Of a DNA stretch of 64,000 bases, positions 46,371-58,315 are shown one piece after another. How positions within the stretch are numbered: position 1 is the first letter of the stretch; the number at the start of each line of letters is the position of its first letter. The notes under the pieces were generated by a model. That model was not told the origin of the DNA, did no database searches, and worked only from the letters and a program-made list of their open reading frames with translations. Source of the stretch: Sipunculus nudus (taxonomy: Eukaryota; Annelida; Sipuncula; Golfingiida; Sipunculidae); contig CM049316.1 of assembly GCA_026874595.1 (NCBI GenBank), positions 48,920,695 through 48,984,694 of the forward strand, read 5' to 3'. A program made the translations under genes and the position numbers.

Positions 46371-47116
46371 TTTTTCTATTTTTGATACCTTCAAAAAGCT
46401 GTCATCTGTTAACAGGGCACAAATCGTAACCACTGGACCTGGAATCTTCTAACTTGACATCCAGGGAGGTCCAAAAAAAATCTCCTTGAAAACCTGAAAG
46501 TAGGCCTCTGTTACCCATATTATCTGAGCTATGGGTCTTGTAAAGTAACCCACAAAAAAAAAAAAAATGTGATACAAAAACTTCAGTACCTGAATAACTA
46601 ATGCCTTGATCATCATGATTCTTTGATTGAATATTGGTCACGGAGTGTTTCATCAGTTCCTGCAAACTGGTGGCGCCACCTGTATTTTTTTCTAATTTTT
46701 ACCATTTTTTTTTCTCTATTTTCCATACCTTCAAAGAAGCTGTCATCTGTTAACAGGGCAGAAATCATAACTGCTGGACCTGGAATCTTCTTACTTGACA
46801 TCTAGGGAGGTCTATAAAAAGTCTCCTTGGAAATCTGAAATTAGGTCTCTGTTACCCATATCCTCCGAGCTATGGGGCTTGAAAGTACCCCCCAGAATAA
46901 TTAAAAATGTGAAACAAAAACTCTGTGTTAGTTTCCAGAGAACTCCTGTGGGACCTTTGGACCAATCATTCTGAAACCCAACATAGTTTTTCCTTCACCT
47001 ATGTTGTTGTGCAAAACAAAGACAGGTTGCACCACAAGCAATCCTTTCTGTGCAGTTAGAATCTCGTTGTCTTTTAGATAACAGCCCATATCTCAGGAGT
47101 GACTAAATGTATTTTG
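46371..47116 (+). repeat. HINE 340-bp units, truncated
   Basis: Two units with AACAGGGCA and GGTGGCGCCACC (about 46669), then a Helitron-like core (TTTCCAGAGAACTCCTGTG) interrupted at 47117 by the hAT-type element. Confidence 0.6.
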
Positions 47117-47124
47117 CTTAAAGT

Positions 47125-47979
47125 TAGTGGTGGGCTGATCATCGAGTTTTTTCGAAAGTCAGTCGGTTTGCTGCAACTTTCAAGCGCTTGATTACGAAAG
47201 GCAACTATCGATTACATCATACTCATGATTGTTTTTACCAGAATGTCTTTAAGTTATAGGCAAAAATTACTCTTCCATTTTTTACAACATTCCGCGCTTT
47301 ATATAATGAGTCTGTATTCCCAAATAACCTCCGTATATAACTGAGTATGACATGGTAGATGAGAGAACAGAGGACTTATTAAACCTCTGTGAACTGGCAG
47401 GGAGAGTCTTCTAACGAGACGTTCATTGCAAAATATGGGCGGTATGGCGTTTAAATGCTCCATAATCCTCCAGGCCTATGCCAATTTTGCAAGATTCTCT
47501 TAGAAATAATCTCATCAGCTGATGTCAGGTACCGCTGCCGCATGAGTAATTATATTTTTAGCTTTCAATTACTTATTTTTTAATTTTTACAAAAAATTTT
47601 GTGGGCCTGTAATTTTTCTGGCAGGCCTGTGAAACCAGTATACATGTCGGCAGTCATAATTGTTATAAAATGAAAGTCCTGGTAGTGAAGTTAAAATGAT
47701 ACGCGGCAGTATTCATGAGAGCCAGCAAGTAGATGTCCTGGACTGTGGTTTAATTCTTGATTACTATCATTAATTAAAATGAAACTTTGAATAGCCTGTC
47801 TTAGTGATAAAAGGAAAATATAAAAAAGGCAAAAACGTCTCTTCGTCAGGTAGAATTACTAAAACATGCGGACTGGGTTAAGAGAGTACAGTTTCACAGA
47901 TAATTTCACATTTCTTTATATTTGTCTGAACCGATTAATAATCGATCATCGATCGGTTTGGGCCCGACTCCCACCACTA
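47125..47979. mobile_element. hAT-type non-autonomous element, 855 bp
   Basis: Ends TAGTGGTGGG and CCCACCACTA are perfect inverted repeats. The 8-bp duplication CTTAAAGT lies at 47117-47124 and 47980-47987. An 8-bp duplication with TAG/CAG-type ends is diagnostic of the hAT superfamily. The interior has no transposase, but has several ATCGAT-rich palindromic patches near both ends (e.g. 47937-47956). Confidence 0.9.
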
Positions 47980-47987
47980 CTTAAAGT

Positions 47988-50417
47988 TTGCATGTCCATA
48001 GATCTTGGGTCTCTCCATCTCATAATTGTGACTAGTGGCGCCATATTGTGACTAGTGGCGGCTATAATACTTTTTGCATGGTGACCATCTGTGCATTTGC
48101 CATCTGTTCATCTAAGTGGTTCTTCAATGTATTGGGTTGAAATTGTGCATGTTCATAGATCCTCAACACCTACATCTCGTAAACAAGACTGGTTGCGCCA
48201 TCTGCAGTCGTTTTCTTGTGGTGGCCATCCGTACATGTGCTTTTGGTGAAAATTGCTCATATCTCAGGAATGGTTCAAGATATTGGTCTGAAGTCTGAAT
48301 TGGTGCATACCCATAGATCTTGGACTCCTGCATCTTGTACTCAAGACTGGTGGTGCCATCTGCAATAGTTTTCCCATGGCATCTATCCATACATGTGCTT
48401 TGGGTGAAATTGCTTATATCTCAGGAGTGGTTCAAGGGGTTGGTCTGACATTTGACATGTCCATCCATCTTGGAGGGTTTTCTCATAAGCCAGACAGGTG
48501 GCGCCACCTACCTTCCCGTTTTTTGTAGAATAAATTAATACTTTTTTTCTCAGAATTGATATGCTGTATTTGCCTTTCATTGTCCTAATCCATAGATCTT
48601 GGACTCCTCCATCTTGTACTCAAGACTGGTGGCACTGTCTGCAATCATTTTCCTGTGGTGTCCTTACCTACATGTGGTTTTGGTGAAAACTGCTCATATC
48701 TTAGAAGTGGTTCAAGATATTGGTCTGAAGTTTGTCATGTCAATCCATCTTGGAGAGTTTTCTCTTAAACTAGACCATTTAAAGGACTCTTCACAAAATT
48801 CACGATTTTTTAGCAATCTGGCAGTCATTTTGTTCATAGTTCAACATTCCTGGAATTCGGCTGAGCATCATGGCCCATGGGCCACTAGATTCAAAACAAT
48901 GTTGAAAGATAGGGTTTTTTTTATTTTATAAAGATAGGTTGGGTTCATTGATTTTTGGTAGAGTCATAGAAAGCTTAAGTTGGCCTTGAGGCCATTAATA
49001 AGCCTAATTCAAATTGAGGGTTGCAATAGTCTCCTTCTGCAAAACTGACATTTCAAATTATGTAACACTAGCTGATAAACCCAGTAAGGGCTTTTTACCC
49101 GGTTGGGGAGATGTATTAATTAACAGGATTGTGGATCCTTTCTTTATTCAAAAATTAAAAGAAAATATAGTTTTTCAGTTGTTTACAGTCTCCATAAGAT
49201 ATGTACAAATATTTTGTTAACATTTATTTTGTGGCACTGTGCTCGTGGCAAGGAATTCATACACCGGTATGTTGACCTTGAAGACCTGGTCAGTGGTGTT
49301 TTTTACATTAATTTGGGAACCGGTTTTGGAAGCGGGGGCCCTCCGGTTTTCTATGACCTTTGACTGGTTACTATTTTTGGACGTTTAATGTACAGGTTAA
49401 TGTGAGGAAGACATTAATTCATCATAGCTTAACTTAACCTCTAATTTAATGGGAGTAGGAAGACACGAAAGATGAATTAAATGTACGTTTTAAAGCAAGG
49501 AAAATGTTCCTGAAGAGAGAAATGGAAATATGCATACCTCGTTAGTAGCAGAAGCAGACCCAAGGGGAGTCTTGAAGGTCGGTACCCCCTTTCCAGGTGC
49601 AACCTTTTTTAATCGTCAGACCAATTTTGACGCCTGGAACGTTTGCCCCCCCCCCCCCCCTCCACCCAAACCCAGCCTTTTCTGAAAATGGGGACCTTGT
49701 ATTGGGGTTTGTCATTAATCCGACTGGGCTGAACCCTCCTTTTCGTAAAGTGAGCCAGAGTCATGTGTTTTTCACATTGACTGACCACACGCGTAGGTCA
49801 GAGCCTTTGTCAAATGTCAGCCCATACATGCATAAATCGGTCACTGAAAGCAAGGGTATTCATATGCACGGTAGTCCTTAAATCGGCTCAATTCTGGACT
49901 TGAGGTGACCACAAAGCAGTTCAGCTGTTTTCGGTGATAGCCTCCGCTCATTTAAGAAAACATGCAAAAATCACTCAAAATTACATGATACATAAAATTA
50001 ATGTACTTTAAAAATTATTTATTCTAATATCGGCCATGTCACTGACGGAACTAAAACTTTTAAAATGAGGTATGGCACAGTATTATACGCAACGCGGTTT
50101 CAGAGAACATTGCAAACAGAGGTGGACCGAATTTCTTTTATAAGTATTAGATTGCACAAAAATGATTTTTCGGTGGCCTTCATTCAAGTCTTCCTAAATG
50201 ATTTTTGGCACAATTATAAGACCTTTAAAAATGAAAGGACTGCATCTATTATTATTCTAAACATTTTAATAAAAAATCTAATGAATGCATCAGCTTAAAA
50301 AAAGCATTTGAGCCTAAGTCTTTCAGTATGTGTAAATAGATTAACCAACAGGCCAAGCTTGAATCTGTATCTATAAATAGCTTGGCAGACTGCCAACTAT
50401 TTCAGATTTGGCAACAG
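47988..50417 (+). repeat. Helitron-core remnants, then unassigned sequence
   Basis: 47988-48900 has ATAGATCTTGGA/CATATCTCAGGA units with GGTGGCGCCACC (48497), ending at a HINE-like tail (GGCTGAGCATCATGGCCCAT, about 48859). 48900-50330 has no recognised gene. It holds a C run at about 49647-49660. Confidence 0.5.
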
Positions 50418-51319
50418 GCCAAAGGGATTATGTGTCAGTTGGACGAGTGCTAGATGGACGGGTCCCATTTAGACGGTCCCATTTGGATGGGTTCCATTTA
50501 GACGGGTCCCAGTTGGACGAGTCCCATTTAGATACAATTTTGTATTTATGTGACTTTATTACACACATAAGTAGCCGAGGCTTGAAGCTTATATATGTTG
50601 ATCAAACACGGTATAAGTATGAAAACTTAAATAATTGTATCCCAGTATTATCTGTTTCGTCAGATTTGCAATCAAATGTCAAATAAATAACCAAAATCTA
50701 CTTTAATAACCGATGTGCGATCAACATGCTCTGCAAACTAATGTAAATATACAAGATATATAAGCAAGGTTTTTGGTGAATTCTTATTTTTTATTCCGAT
50801 ATATCACATAATCCATGAGCTGCCATATTGTCATGCAGGCGCAGTCAAAAACTATGCACATTTCCAAGTAACAAGTGTAGGAAGTCAGTTTGGAAACCTC
50901 GTACTATATCAGGGATATATGACAGAGAACCCTGCACCTATGACACGATCACTACACTTCAAAGGAAGCGAAGTCGCTTAATAATTTACTAATTGTTTGA
51001 ATAACGGGACTAATTAAGTTGCCTTTCACAATGATTGTTACGGTAAGGCATTTTATAAGTGTAGTAAAACAACCGAATACCCTTTGATATGTGTTTGATA
51101 AATCAATAAGACACAAACCCACAAACTCTCATTACTGTTTTAATTTTCACGTTATCGCTCTCATGTATAAAATCATATATAAGATTTGATTATTAAGTAT
51201 TTATTACTGTTTTACATATATCATTTTTACTTTTTCTATTCTATTTTTTTTTTGTCATTAGTTGTCTCTTGCATATAAAACAAACTAATATGGTTTATTA
51301 ATATTTTCAAAATAATAAT

Positions 51320-51398
51320 TCATGTGAGAGAGAAAGAGAGAAAAAAATACTTTACTCAATAACCTGAGAGAAAGAAGGAGAGACAGAAAGAGAAAAGG

Positions 51399-51434
<36 letters not shown>

Positions 51435-51720
51435 ATACTTGTATATGATAAACTGAGAGAAAGAAGGAGACAGAAGGAGAAAATGAACAAAAAGAGATAG
51501 AGAGTGAGAGAGAGAGAAAAAAATACTTGTACACAATAACCTAAAAAAGTGGAGACAGAAAGAGACAATGAACAAAGAGAGAGGGAGAGAAGGGAACACT
51601 TGTGTACGAGAGAAAGGAGAGACAAAAAGACAATATAGTGAACATGGAGAGAGAGAAAGAGAGAGGGGGGGTGGGGGGGGGGGGGGGGCGTGGGAGAGAA
51701 AATGCTTGAGAGAGATATCA
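51320..51720. repeat. GA-rich low-complexity tract
   Basis: AGAGAGA runs (longest 51402-51431) and a G run at about 51666-51688. Long minus-strand ORFs here are Ser/Leu/Phe repeats of no coding value. Confidence 0.95.
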
Positions 51721-52572
51721 TAGAAAGAAAGGAGAAAGAATTTATTTTTTATTAAATTGAATGGTTTGAAAAATAAAATTTATTATAATACACATTCGTT
51801 TTATTCAACAGGGGACTTTAATGATAGGTGGTTCATGTTAATCAACGGAATATTTATAAAAGACCACCGTGCTGTTATTATAAAAGTTACTCCTTGGCTT
51901 AGACCATAGGTGCAGAACAAAACCTAATAACTGGTTAATTAATAAGAAGATACACTAATGTGGTTTCCCTTTGAAACGTGGTAATATGGGATGTACAGTT
52001 TCTCATTCCTTTTAAGGTCCTGGAAGACAGTGATTTTTACATAAATTTTTTTATAGAGTTAATAAATCTATGTGGAATATATCTATCGATATATCTATCT
52101 GTCCTCTAAAATAAAAGGCAGGGTAGGACACACATGTCCTTCAAGAAGCATTGAATTTAACAACCAAAGGATATTTGTGAAAGAAAAATATGTAACATTT
52201 GAAATGAATAACTCATATTTTATAGATTGACCACATAACTTGGCATTCAAAAAAGGGAAATTCTGATTTTATTGATATCACAAGCAACCAATGCATATTT
52301 TAGCTCTGTAGACATTCCACAGAAAATTATGAACTGCATTTCTGCAATCCATCAATGATTTCTTGATAACATCTCATAAATAATTTTTCAAATAAATAGA
52401 TTCAATAAAGACTTCAATGATGCCAAATACATGTTCTGAACATAAATATGATGTTTTAATGATTGCATTTTATGTTGCAAGTCAGCCGGGTGGTCTACAT
52501 AAATAGCCCGTTCTTCCTTCATGGTGTTGCAAATGGTTCGATATTTTCATATATACAATTAAAATGCTACAT

Positions 52573-52576
<4 letters not shown>

Positions 52577-52666
<90 letters not shown>
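52577..52666. repeat. (TA)45 microsatellite
   Basis: A 90-bp uninterrupted TA run. ORFs of Tyr-Ile repeats on both strands are artefacts. Confidence 0.98.
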
Positions 52667-52670
<4 letters not shown>

Positions 52671-53000
52671 AAGACACAAAAAACAGCAAAATACCCTTGA
52701 TATTGCAAGGTTAGTGATAATAAAACGAGACAATGTAATGCTTGCACATGATGTCAGCGTCAAAAAATAGCCGGGTGGTCTATGCGAATGAGCTGTTCAT
52801 CATTCAGGACGTTTCCAACTGCTTGATATTTTCATATATCAATCATAATATTATATATAATATATAATGCATGTATTATTTCTTAAACCATACATTATTG
52901 ATAGAGCGTCTGACTGGGACCCGTCGGACTGGGACCCGTCCAGATGGGATCGAAAAAATCCGACATGTTTATCTGAAACCCTTCCATTTGGGATAACAAC

Positions 53001-54441
53001 GCCAAAGGTCAGTCAGGGTCTATTTAAAGCTTTAGCAGACTGCTAACTGTAGTAGATTGGGCAACTGGTCAAGTGTTCACTCAGTGCAGCCAGGTATAGG
53101 TCAAGAGTTTACTCAGTGCTGTAGCTGCATTCTTTTTATAGCTTTAGCAGACTGCCCACTGTGTTAGATTATGCAACAGGTCAAGAGTTCACTCAGTGCA
53201 GTCAGGCACAGGTCAAAAGTTCACTCAGTCTAGCCAGGTGCATGTCAAGAGTTCACTCAGTGCAGTAGCTTGAACAAGCATTTTGTCACAGTTCACTCAG
53301 GGCAACTGCCTTTATCACCTAAGCCTGGTCAGTTTGATATTTTGTCCTGTCTATGTGTCATTGATGGCTGTCTCGTTCATAAGACAGGTGTTGCCACCTG
53401 CAATGGCTTTTGCACAGCGTATGTGCCTGCTTATTTCTACGAAGAAATTTGATATATCAGCCTGAAATATGGCATATTTATATATATAGGATAGCTTTAT
53501 TGTGTACATGACTGGTTGTGCACCTAAAACAGTTTTTCAAAGTGTATGTCCCTGCTTATTTCTCAGGAGGGGTTTGACATATCAGTCTGAAATTGGGCAT
53601 ATGTATATATCTCTGATAGCTTCGTTGTTTTCAAGACTGGATGTGCCAGCTACAATCAGTTTTATGTTGTGTGCACCCATGCCAGAATTTCATCAGTGCT
53701 GTTTGTGTAATTGTTTCTTGTTCAAAGTGTTTATTACTTGCATTTTTCATATACATGTTACACATGTTCTTGAAAAGTAATGGTCCAGCATTGAAGCATT
53801 ATACCTGGTGAATATTCCTCTGCACAGGATCACATTAGGCTTGTAGGTCTTGTTTTATAGATTACATACTAGTATTTTATTTTATTTACATTATTTGGCT
53901 ATCATATTTGGTAGATGAATATAAATGGAGAAAATTGCAATAATATCTGTCCTGTCATTAACTGCCATTCAGTAATGTTTGTGAATGGAATAGACATTTT
54001 ATATATATACAAAATCTGTAATTTTTACCTAAAATGTTTGTAATTGTATTTCTTAATGCCCACATTAAAGATTTATTCCTAACAGGACATCTGCAGGACA
54101 ACTGTTGCCAATTAAAAGTTCTGTGTTTAAAGATTATAGAGTATGAATTTAATTTTCGGAAACATTTCTATAATTTGCATCCCTGCCTTGTAATCAGCTA
54201 GGTTTTATCAAAATGGACATTAAACCTGGCCTATTTAACTTGCATCAACTCATGGCAACTTTTAGACATGCATTTCTACATGAAAGGGTCAAAGGGTGAT
54301 TGGTGGATGCCTTTTGTGGGCAGTCCTTGAATATGTAACTCATCAAAGTCAATATTACATTGTATTTCTGTCAGATGCATCATTTAACAACATTCACTCA
54401 TTCCTTGCATTTCTAAGTTATACATGCATGTATGACTTCAG
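53001..54441. repeat. Repeat remnants and unique intron before the last exon
   Basis: 53001-53290 resembles 22380-22560 (CAAGAGTTCACTCAGTGCAG copies). 53330-53850 has core-type units. 53850-54441 looks unique and ends in the acceptor of the CLCC1-like exon. Confidence 0.5.
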
Positions 54442-54687
54442 GTGCTGTCATCAGCCCTTACCAGATGTGTCTGCTACCCACTAGAGGTCATCAGTAGTTC
54501 CATGGGACGGAGTCTACAGCAGCTGTTCCAGCATATACCAGCACCATGGCAACCAGTGTTAATGGCTGTTTTGGGACTTGTGTTGATGATGATCGTTTTA
54601 ATGACATGCAGATACAGACTATCAATGCCTCTGTTGGTTTGTATTGAACCAAACGGTTACAAACCACCAGTCACCACAGACAAATAA
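54442..54687 (+). CDS. CLCC1: CLCC1-like chloride channel, probable last coding exon
   Basis: The exon follows a clear acceptor (TATGACTTCAG|GTG) in phase 0, the phase in which the 20528 exon ends. It gives 81 codons to a TAA. The start (VLSSALTRCVCYPLEVI) aligns without a gap to the CLCC1 segment that follows VPP and contains the TEPL motif (YPLE here). Next come a charged/amphipathic stretch (SLQQLFQHIPAPW) and a hydrophobic helix of about 19 residues (residues 33-54), then a short basic-polar tail. Vertebrate CLCC1 has a much longer disordered C-terminus, so this is a short isoform or an undetected donor leads to further exons. No AATAAA was seen before the Helitron that begins 143 bp downstream. 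Confidence 0.78.
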   Translation: MLSSALTRCVCYPLEVISSSMGRSLQQLFQHIPAPWQPVLMAVLGLVLMMIVLMTCRYRLSMPLLVCIEPNGYKPPVTTDK

Positions 54688-55372
54688 TTTACACCAATCC
54701 TGCAATCCCCTCAAAAGGCAAAGATAGGCCTAAGTCTAAATTATCTGTTCGAGAGCACTGACTATCTTTAAGCTGGTCTTTGTTTTCTTCAGAACTGGTA
54801 ATTGTTAGCATGAGTCAAAGCATCATTGTATCGCCAGACATAGTCTGGAGATACTATGGTTTAGGCACGGTCGCGCCGCCGCCGCCGCAGAGATTTCTTT
54901 TGGACACAATAACTCAAAAAATATTTCACGGATCTTTACCAAACTTGGTATATGTATAGATATGGGTGAGAGGACGACGCCTATTTAAAATGAGGTCATG
55001 ACCTCAACTAGGAGAGTGACCTTGACCTTGAATAGGTTCAATTTTGGGGAAAATCACACAAATTCTTAAATATCTCAAGAAAACTTGCATGGATTGATCC
55101 CAAAATCAAGTTGATCGAAGATCATGGATAGGGTTGTCATGTTCCAGAAACTGGTGGCGCCACCTATTATTCTTTACTTGTTTTCATGCCGTTTAATATC
55201 CCCAAAATTGCTACTTGACAGTATATATGGGATGCATGCATTGGTCCAAAAATCAACTTGACTGAAGATCTTGGATAGTAATGTCATGTTCTGGAAACAG
55301 GTGGCGCCACCTGTTATTCTTTTACTTGTTTTCGTGCCGTTTAATACCCCATCATTGCCACTAAAGTAGGGC

Positions 55373-56005
55373 TCACACATCGCCGGTGTTGTCCCCGATG
55401 TTTTCCCGATGTGACATGGGGCTAACATCGGGAAACATCTGGGCAACACCGGGAAACATCTGGACAACATCGGGACACATCTGGGCAACACCGGGGAGCT
55501 TGAAAAGATCGGGGTGACATCGGGAGATTTTTGAACATGTTCAAAATTTGTCAAGATCGGGCCAACATCGGGAAACATCTGGGCAACATCGGGAGAACAC
55601 CGGCGATGTGTGAACAGGCCTTAAGGACTGTCTCCTCTGTATTCTTCTTTCTTTCTTTGATGGCTTGTCTTCTGTCCTCGCTTTCAAGCTCATCTAAGAG
55701 CAAGGCAGCCCCTGCTAAAGCCACCTGAAGCCTTAAAACACGCCTGCGTCTCTGCTGGTATTGCCAGAACATAGTCTACGAAGCCATTTCACTGAATGTG
55801 AACACGCTTTTAGAAAATTACAGCAACTGCACAGTAGAAGGACCGAAGCCACACATACTTCCGGTTCTTCTTTCAAGATCGGGGTAACACCGGGAGACAC
55901 CGGGGCGACACCGGGACAACATCTGGACAACACCGGGACAACATCTGGACAACACCGGGACGACATCTGGACAACACCGGGACAACATCGGGAGAACAGG
56001 CCTTT
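55373..56005 (-). mobile_element. PIF/Harbinger-like deletion derivative
   Basis: CTCACACATCGCCGGTGTT at 55378-55398 is inverted as AACACCGGCGATGTGTGAAC at about 55596-55615, and GAACAGGCC ends again at about 55997-56005. The interior is filled with CATCGGGAAACATCTGG-type direct repeats. A minus-strand ORF (55551-55772) begins MFWQYQQRRRRVLRLQVALA, resembling the Arg-rich N-terminus of Harbinger/ALP1-like transposases. The target duplication is not clean (GTA versus TTA). It may be two overlapping copies. Confidence 0.5.
55908..55995. repeat. 22-bp minisatellite, four copies
   Basis: Unit ACACCGGGACAACATCTGG plus ACA, the fourth copy degenerate. It lies in the Harbinger-like insertion. Confidence 0.9.
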
Positions 56006-56025
56006 AACACTACATTTATAACCTC

Positions 56026-57400
56026 TGAGCATTATAAGTCAAAAACTAATGGACAGATTTCTTTCATATTATGCATATACATAGACATGGGTTATGGGAT
56101 GATGTATATATAAATTGGGGTCATGACCTTTCCTATTAGAGTGGCCTTGACCTTGAATATTGCCATATATGGTGAAAATTACACAAAATCATTAATATCT
56201 CAATAAGGGATGAATGCATTGGTCCAAAAATCAACATGTTTGAAGATCTTGGAAAGTATTGTCATGTACCGGAAACAGGTGGCGCCACCTGTTATTCTTT
56301 TACTTGTTTTGTGCCGTTTAATACCACATCTTTGCCATTTATCAGTACTGTGAGCATTATAAGTCAAAAACTAATGGACAAATTTCTTTCATATTATGCA
56401 TATACATGGATATAGGTAATAGGATAATGTTTATTTGAATAGGGGTAATGACCTTTCCAATGAGTGGCCTTGACCTTAAATATTGCCATATATGGTGAAA
56501 ATCACACAAAATCATTAATTTCTCAATAAGGGATGCATGCATTGGTCCAAAAATCAACTTGACCCAAGATCTTGGATAGTAATGTCATGTACCGGAAACA
56601 GGTGGCACCACCTGTTATTCTTTTACTTGTTTTCGTGCAGTTTAATACCCCATCATTGCTACTTAACAGTACATTTATAACCTGTGAGCATTATAAGTCA
56701 AAAACTAATGGACAGATTTCTTTCATATTATGCATATACATAGACATGGGTTATGGGATAATGTATATATAAATTGGGGTCATGACCTTTCCTATTAGAG
56801 TGGCCTTGACCTTGAATATTGCCATATATGGTGAAAATTACACAAAATCATTAATATCTCAATAAGGGATGAATGCATTGGTCCAAAAATCAACATGTTT
56901 GAAGATCTTGGAAAGTATTGTCATGTACCGGAAACAGGTGGCGCCACCTGTTATTCTTTCACTTGTTTTGTGCCCATTAATACCCCATCTTTGCCATTTA
57001 TCAGTACTGTGAGCATTATAAGTCAAAAACTAATGGACAAATTTCTTTCATATTATGCATATACATGGATATGGGTTATAGGATAATGTTTATTTGAATA
57101 GGGGTCATGACCTTTCCAATGAGTGGCCTTGACCTTGAATATTGCCATATATGGTGAAAATCACACAAAATCTTTAATTTCTCAATAAGGGATGCATTGA
57201 TTGGTCAAAAAATTAACTTGAATGAAGATCTTTGATAGTGTTGTCATGTACGGGAAACAGGTGGTGCCACCTGTTATTCTTTTACTTGTTTTCGTGCCGT
57301 TTAATACCCCATAATTGCCACTTAACAGTACTGTGAACATTATAAGTCAAAAACTAATGGACAGATTTCTTGCATATACTTAGACATGGGTTAGGGGATG
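56026..57400 (+). repeat. Tandem core of the Helitron, 320-340-bp units
   Basis: Units start AGCATTATAAGTCAAAAAC at about 56027, 56352, 56693, 57010 and (degenerate) 57338. Each has TGACCTT half-sites and a GGTGGCGCCACC/GGTGGYRCCACC palindrome. Confidence 0.85.
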
Positions 57401-58315
57401 ATGTATATTGAAATTTGGATCATGACCTTTTCTATGAGAATGACCTTTTCTATGAGTGTGGTCTGATATTAATTGTTGCTGAAGATGGGGGGCCTATTCT
57501 TAAAGGGGGGGGGGGGGGGATTAATTGTCTGGCGATACTATGGCACCTGCAGTGCCAAGAAATATCTAGTTTTACATATTTTTGCATTTGTCATTTTTCA
57601 TTCAGTTTTGTAAGATATCAATTTGACACAGCTGCTGTAGTTTAGGTTAAGTAATTGCATAAGTATTTGTCATATATGAGGTTATAAGTATGTTAATGGA
57701 ACCGCAATGACAACATGACATGAACAAGGGACCAATGGGTCACAGCGCTCAGCTGTTATATATGATAACAAAATATGATTTGGAAAGAGGCACTTGCCGG
57801 TTTTGTGTGGTAATAAATATAAGCTGTATTATTAGTTGTTGGGTGTTTAGCTTATGTAAGATTTTGATAGTATCTTTGGAGACAGGGAAGAGGATTAATG
57901 TCATTTTTATTATTTACAAATGGAGTGCTACTGTTACACAGGTTTTGACTTGGCCATATAACTTTATCTACATTGCAGCAGAAGTAATTGAAAAAACTGT
58001 CCATTATCAGTCATATTAATCATACTTTTTAGCCCTCAGCCCTTAGGTTAACGGTTATTTAACCGTTATTTAATGAGTTAACGGTTATTTAATAATTACA
58101 GGTTATCCCTACCCAAGTGTATCACTAGCACATTAAATAAGAGTTTAACTATTTATTAAAATTAAATAACAAATATTGTGGCAAATATAATTTTAATTAA
58201 AATAATAACAGAATCATATGATTTTTTTTAATAATGTAACTGAAATAAACAATATAACAGAATGCATTCCTAAATACATTTGAAATTATTTGCCATTGTA
58301 TTCAAATACTTTCAT

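Larger units (their letters stand above)
50426..53000. mobile_element. Unclassified 2.6-kb element with 8-bp duplication
   Basis: GCCAAAGG is duplicated at 50418-50425 and 53001-53008. The paralog at about 22381-22400 reads CAGGCCAAAGGTCAG without the insert. Near the left end a 15-bp unit (GACGGGTCCCATTTA) repeats five times (50457-50531). The right end has the inverted form (GGGACCCGTC twice, about 52916-52941). The outermost 20 bp match only weakly as inverted repeats. The interior contains GA-rich and (TA)n microsatellites and a GCCGGGTGGTCTA direct repeat. No transposase. Superfamily unknown. Confidence 0.65.
20678..54441 (+). other. 33.8-kb intron of the CLCC1-like gene
   Basis: The intron is defined by GTAAGT at 20678 and TTCAG ending at 54441. 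The flanking coding segments are contiguous in CLCC1 family alignments, so no exon is expected between them. The interval is filled with Helentron/Helitron-type repeats, a TIR transposon, a Ty3/gypsy element antisense to the gene, a hAT-type element and microsatellites. Confidence 0.7.
54831..57569 (+). mobile_element. Canonical non-autonomous Helitron, 2739 bp
   Basis: The left end is A|TCGCCAGACATAGTCTGG (TC at 54831 after A). The right end is hairpin GGCAC-CTGCA-GTGCC (57542-57556), nine bases, CTAG (57566-57569), then T. This is the exact Helitron rule A|TC...CTRR|T. GTCTGGCGA at about 57526 is the inverse of the 5' TCGCCAGAC. The core is about 325-bp tandem units, each with AACAGGTGGCGCCACCTGTT-type palindromes. 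A Harbinger-like insertion occupies 55373-56005. No Rep/helicase. Confidence 0.85.

Noticed and set aside
51285-51721. Overlapping 104-121-codon minus ORFs rich in Ser, Leu, Phe
   Set aside because: They are translations of the GA-rich low-complexity tract; all frames are open for the same reason.
52463-52763. ORFs of Tyr-Ile repeats on both strands
   Set aside because: Artefact of the (TA)45 microsatellite.
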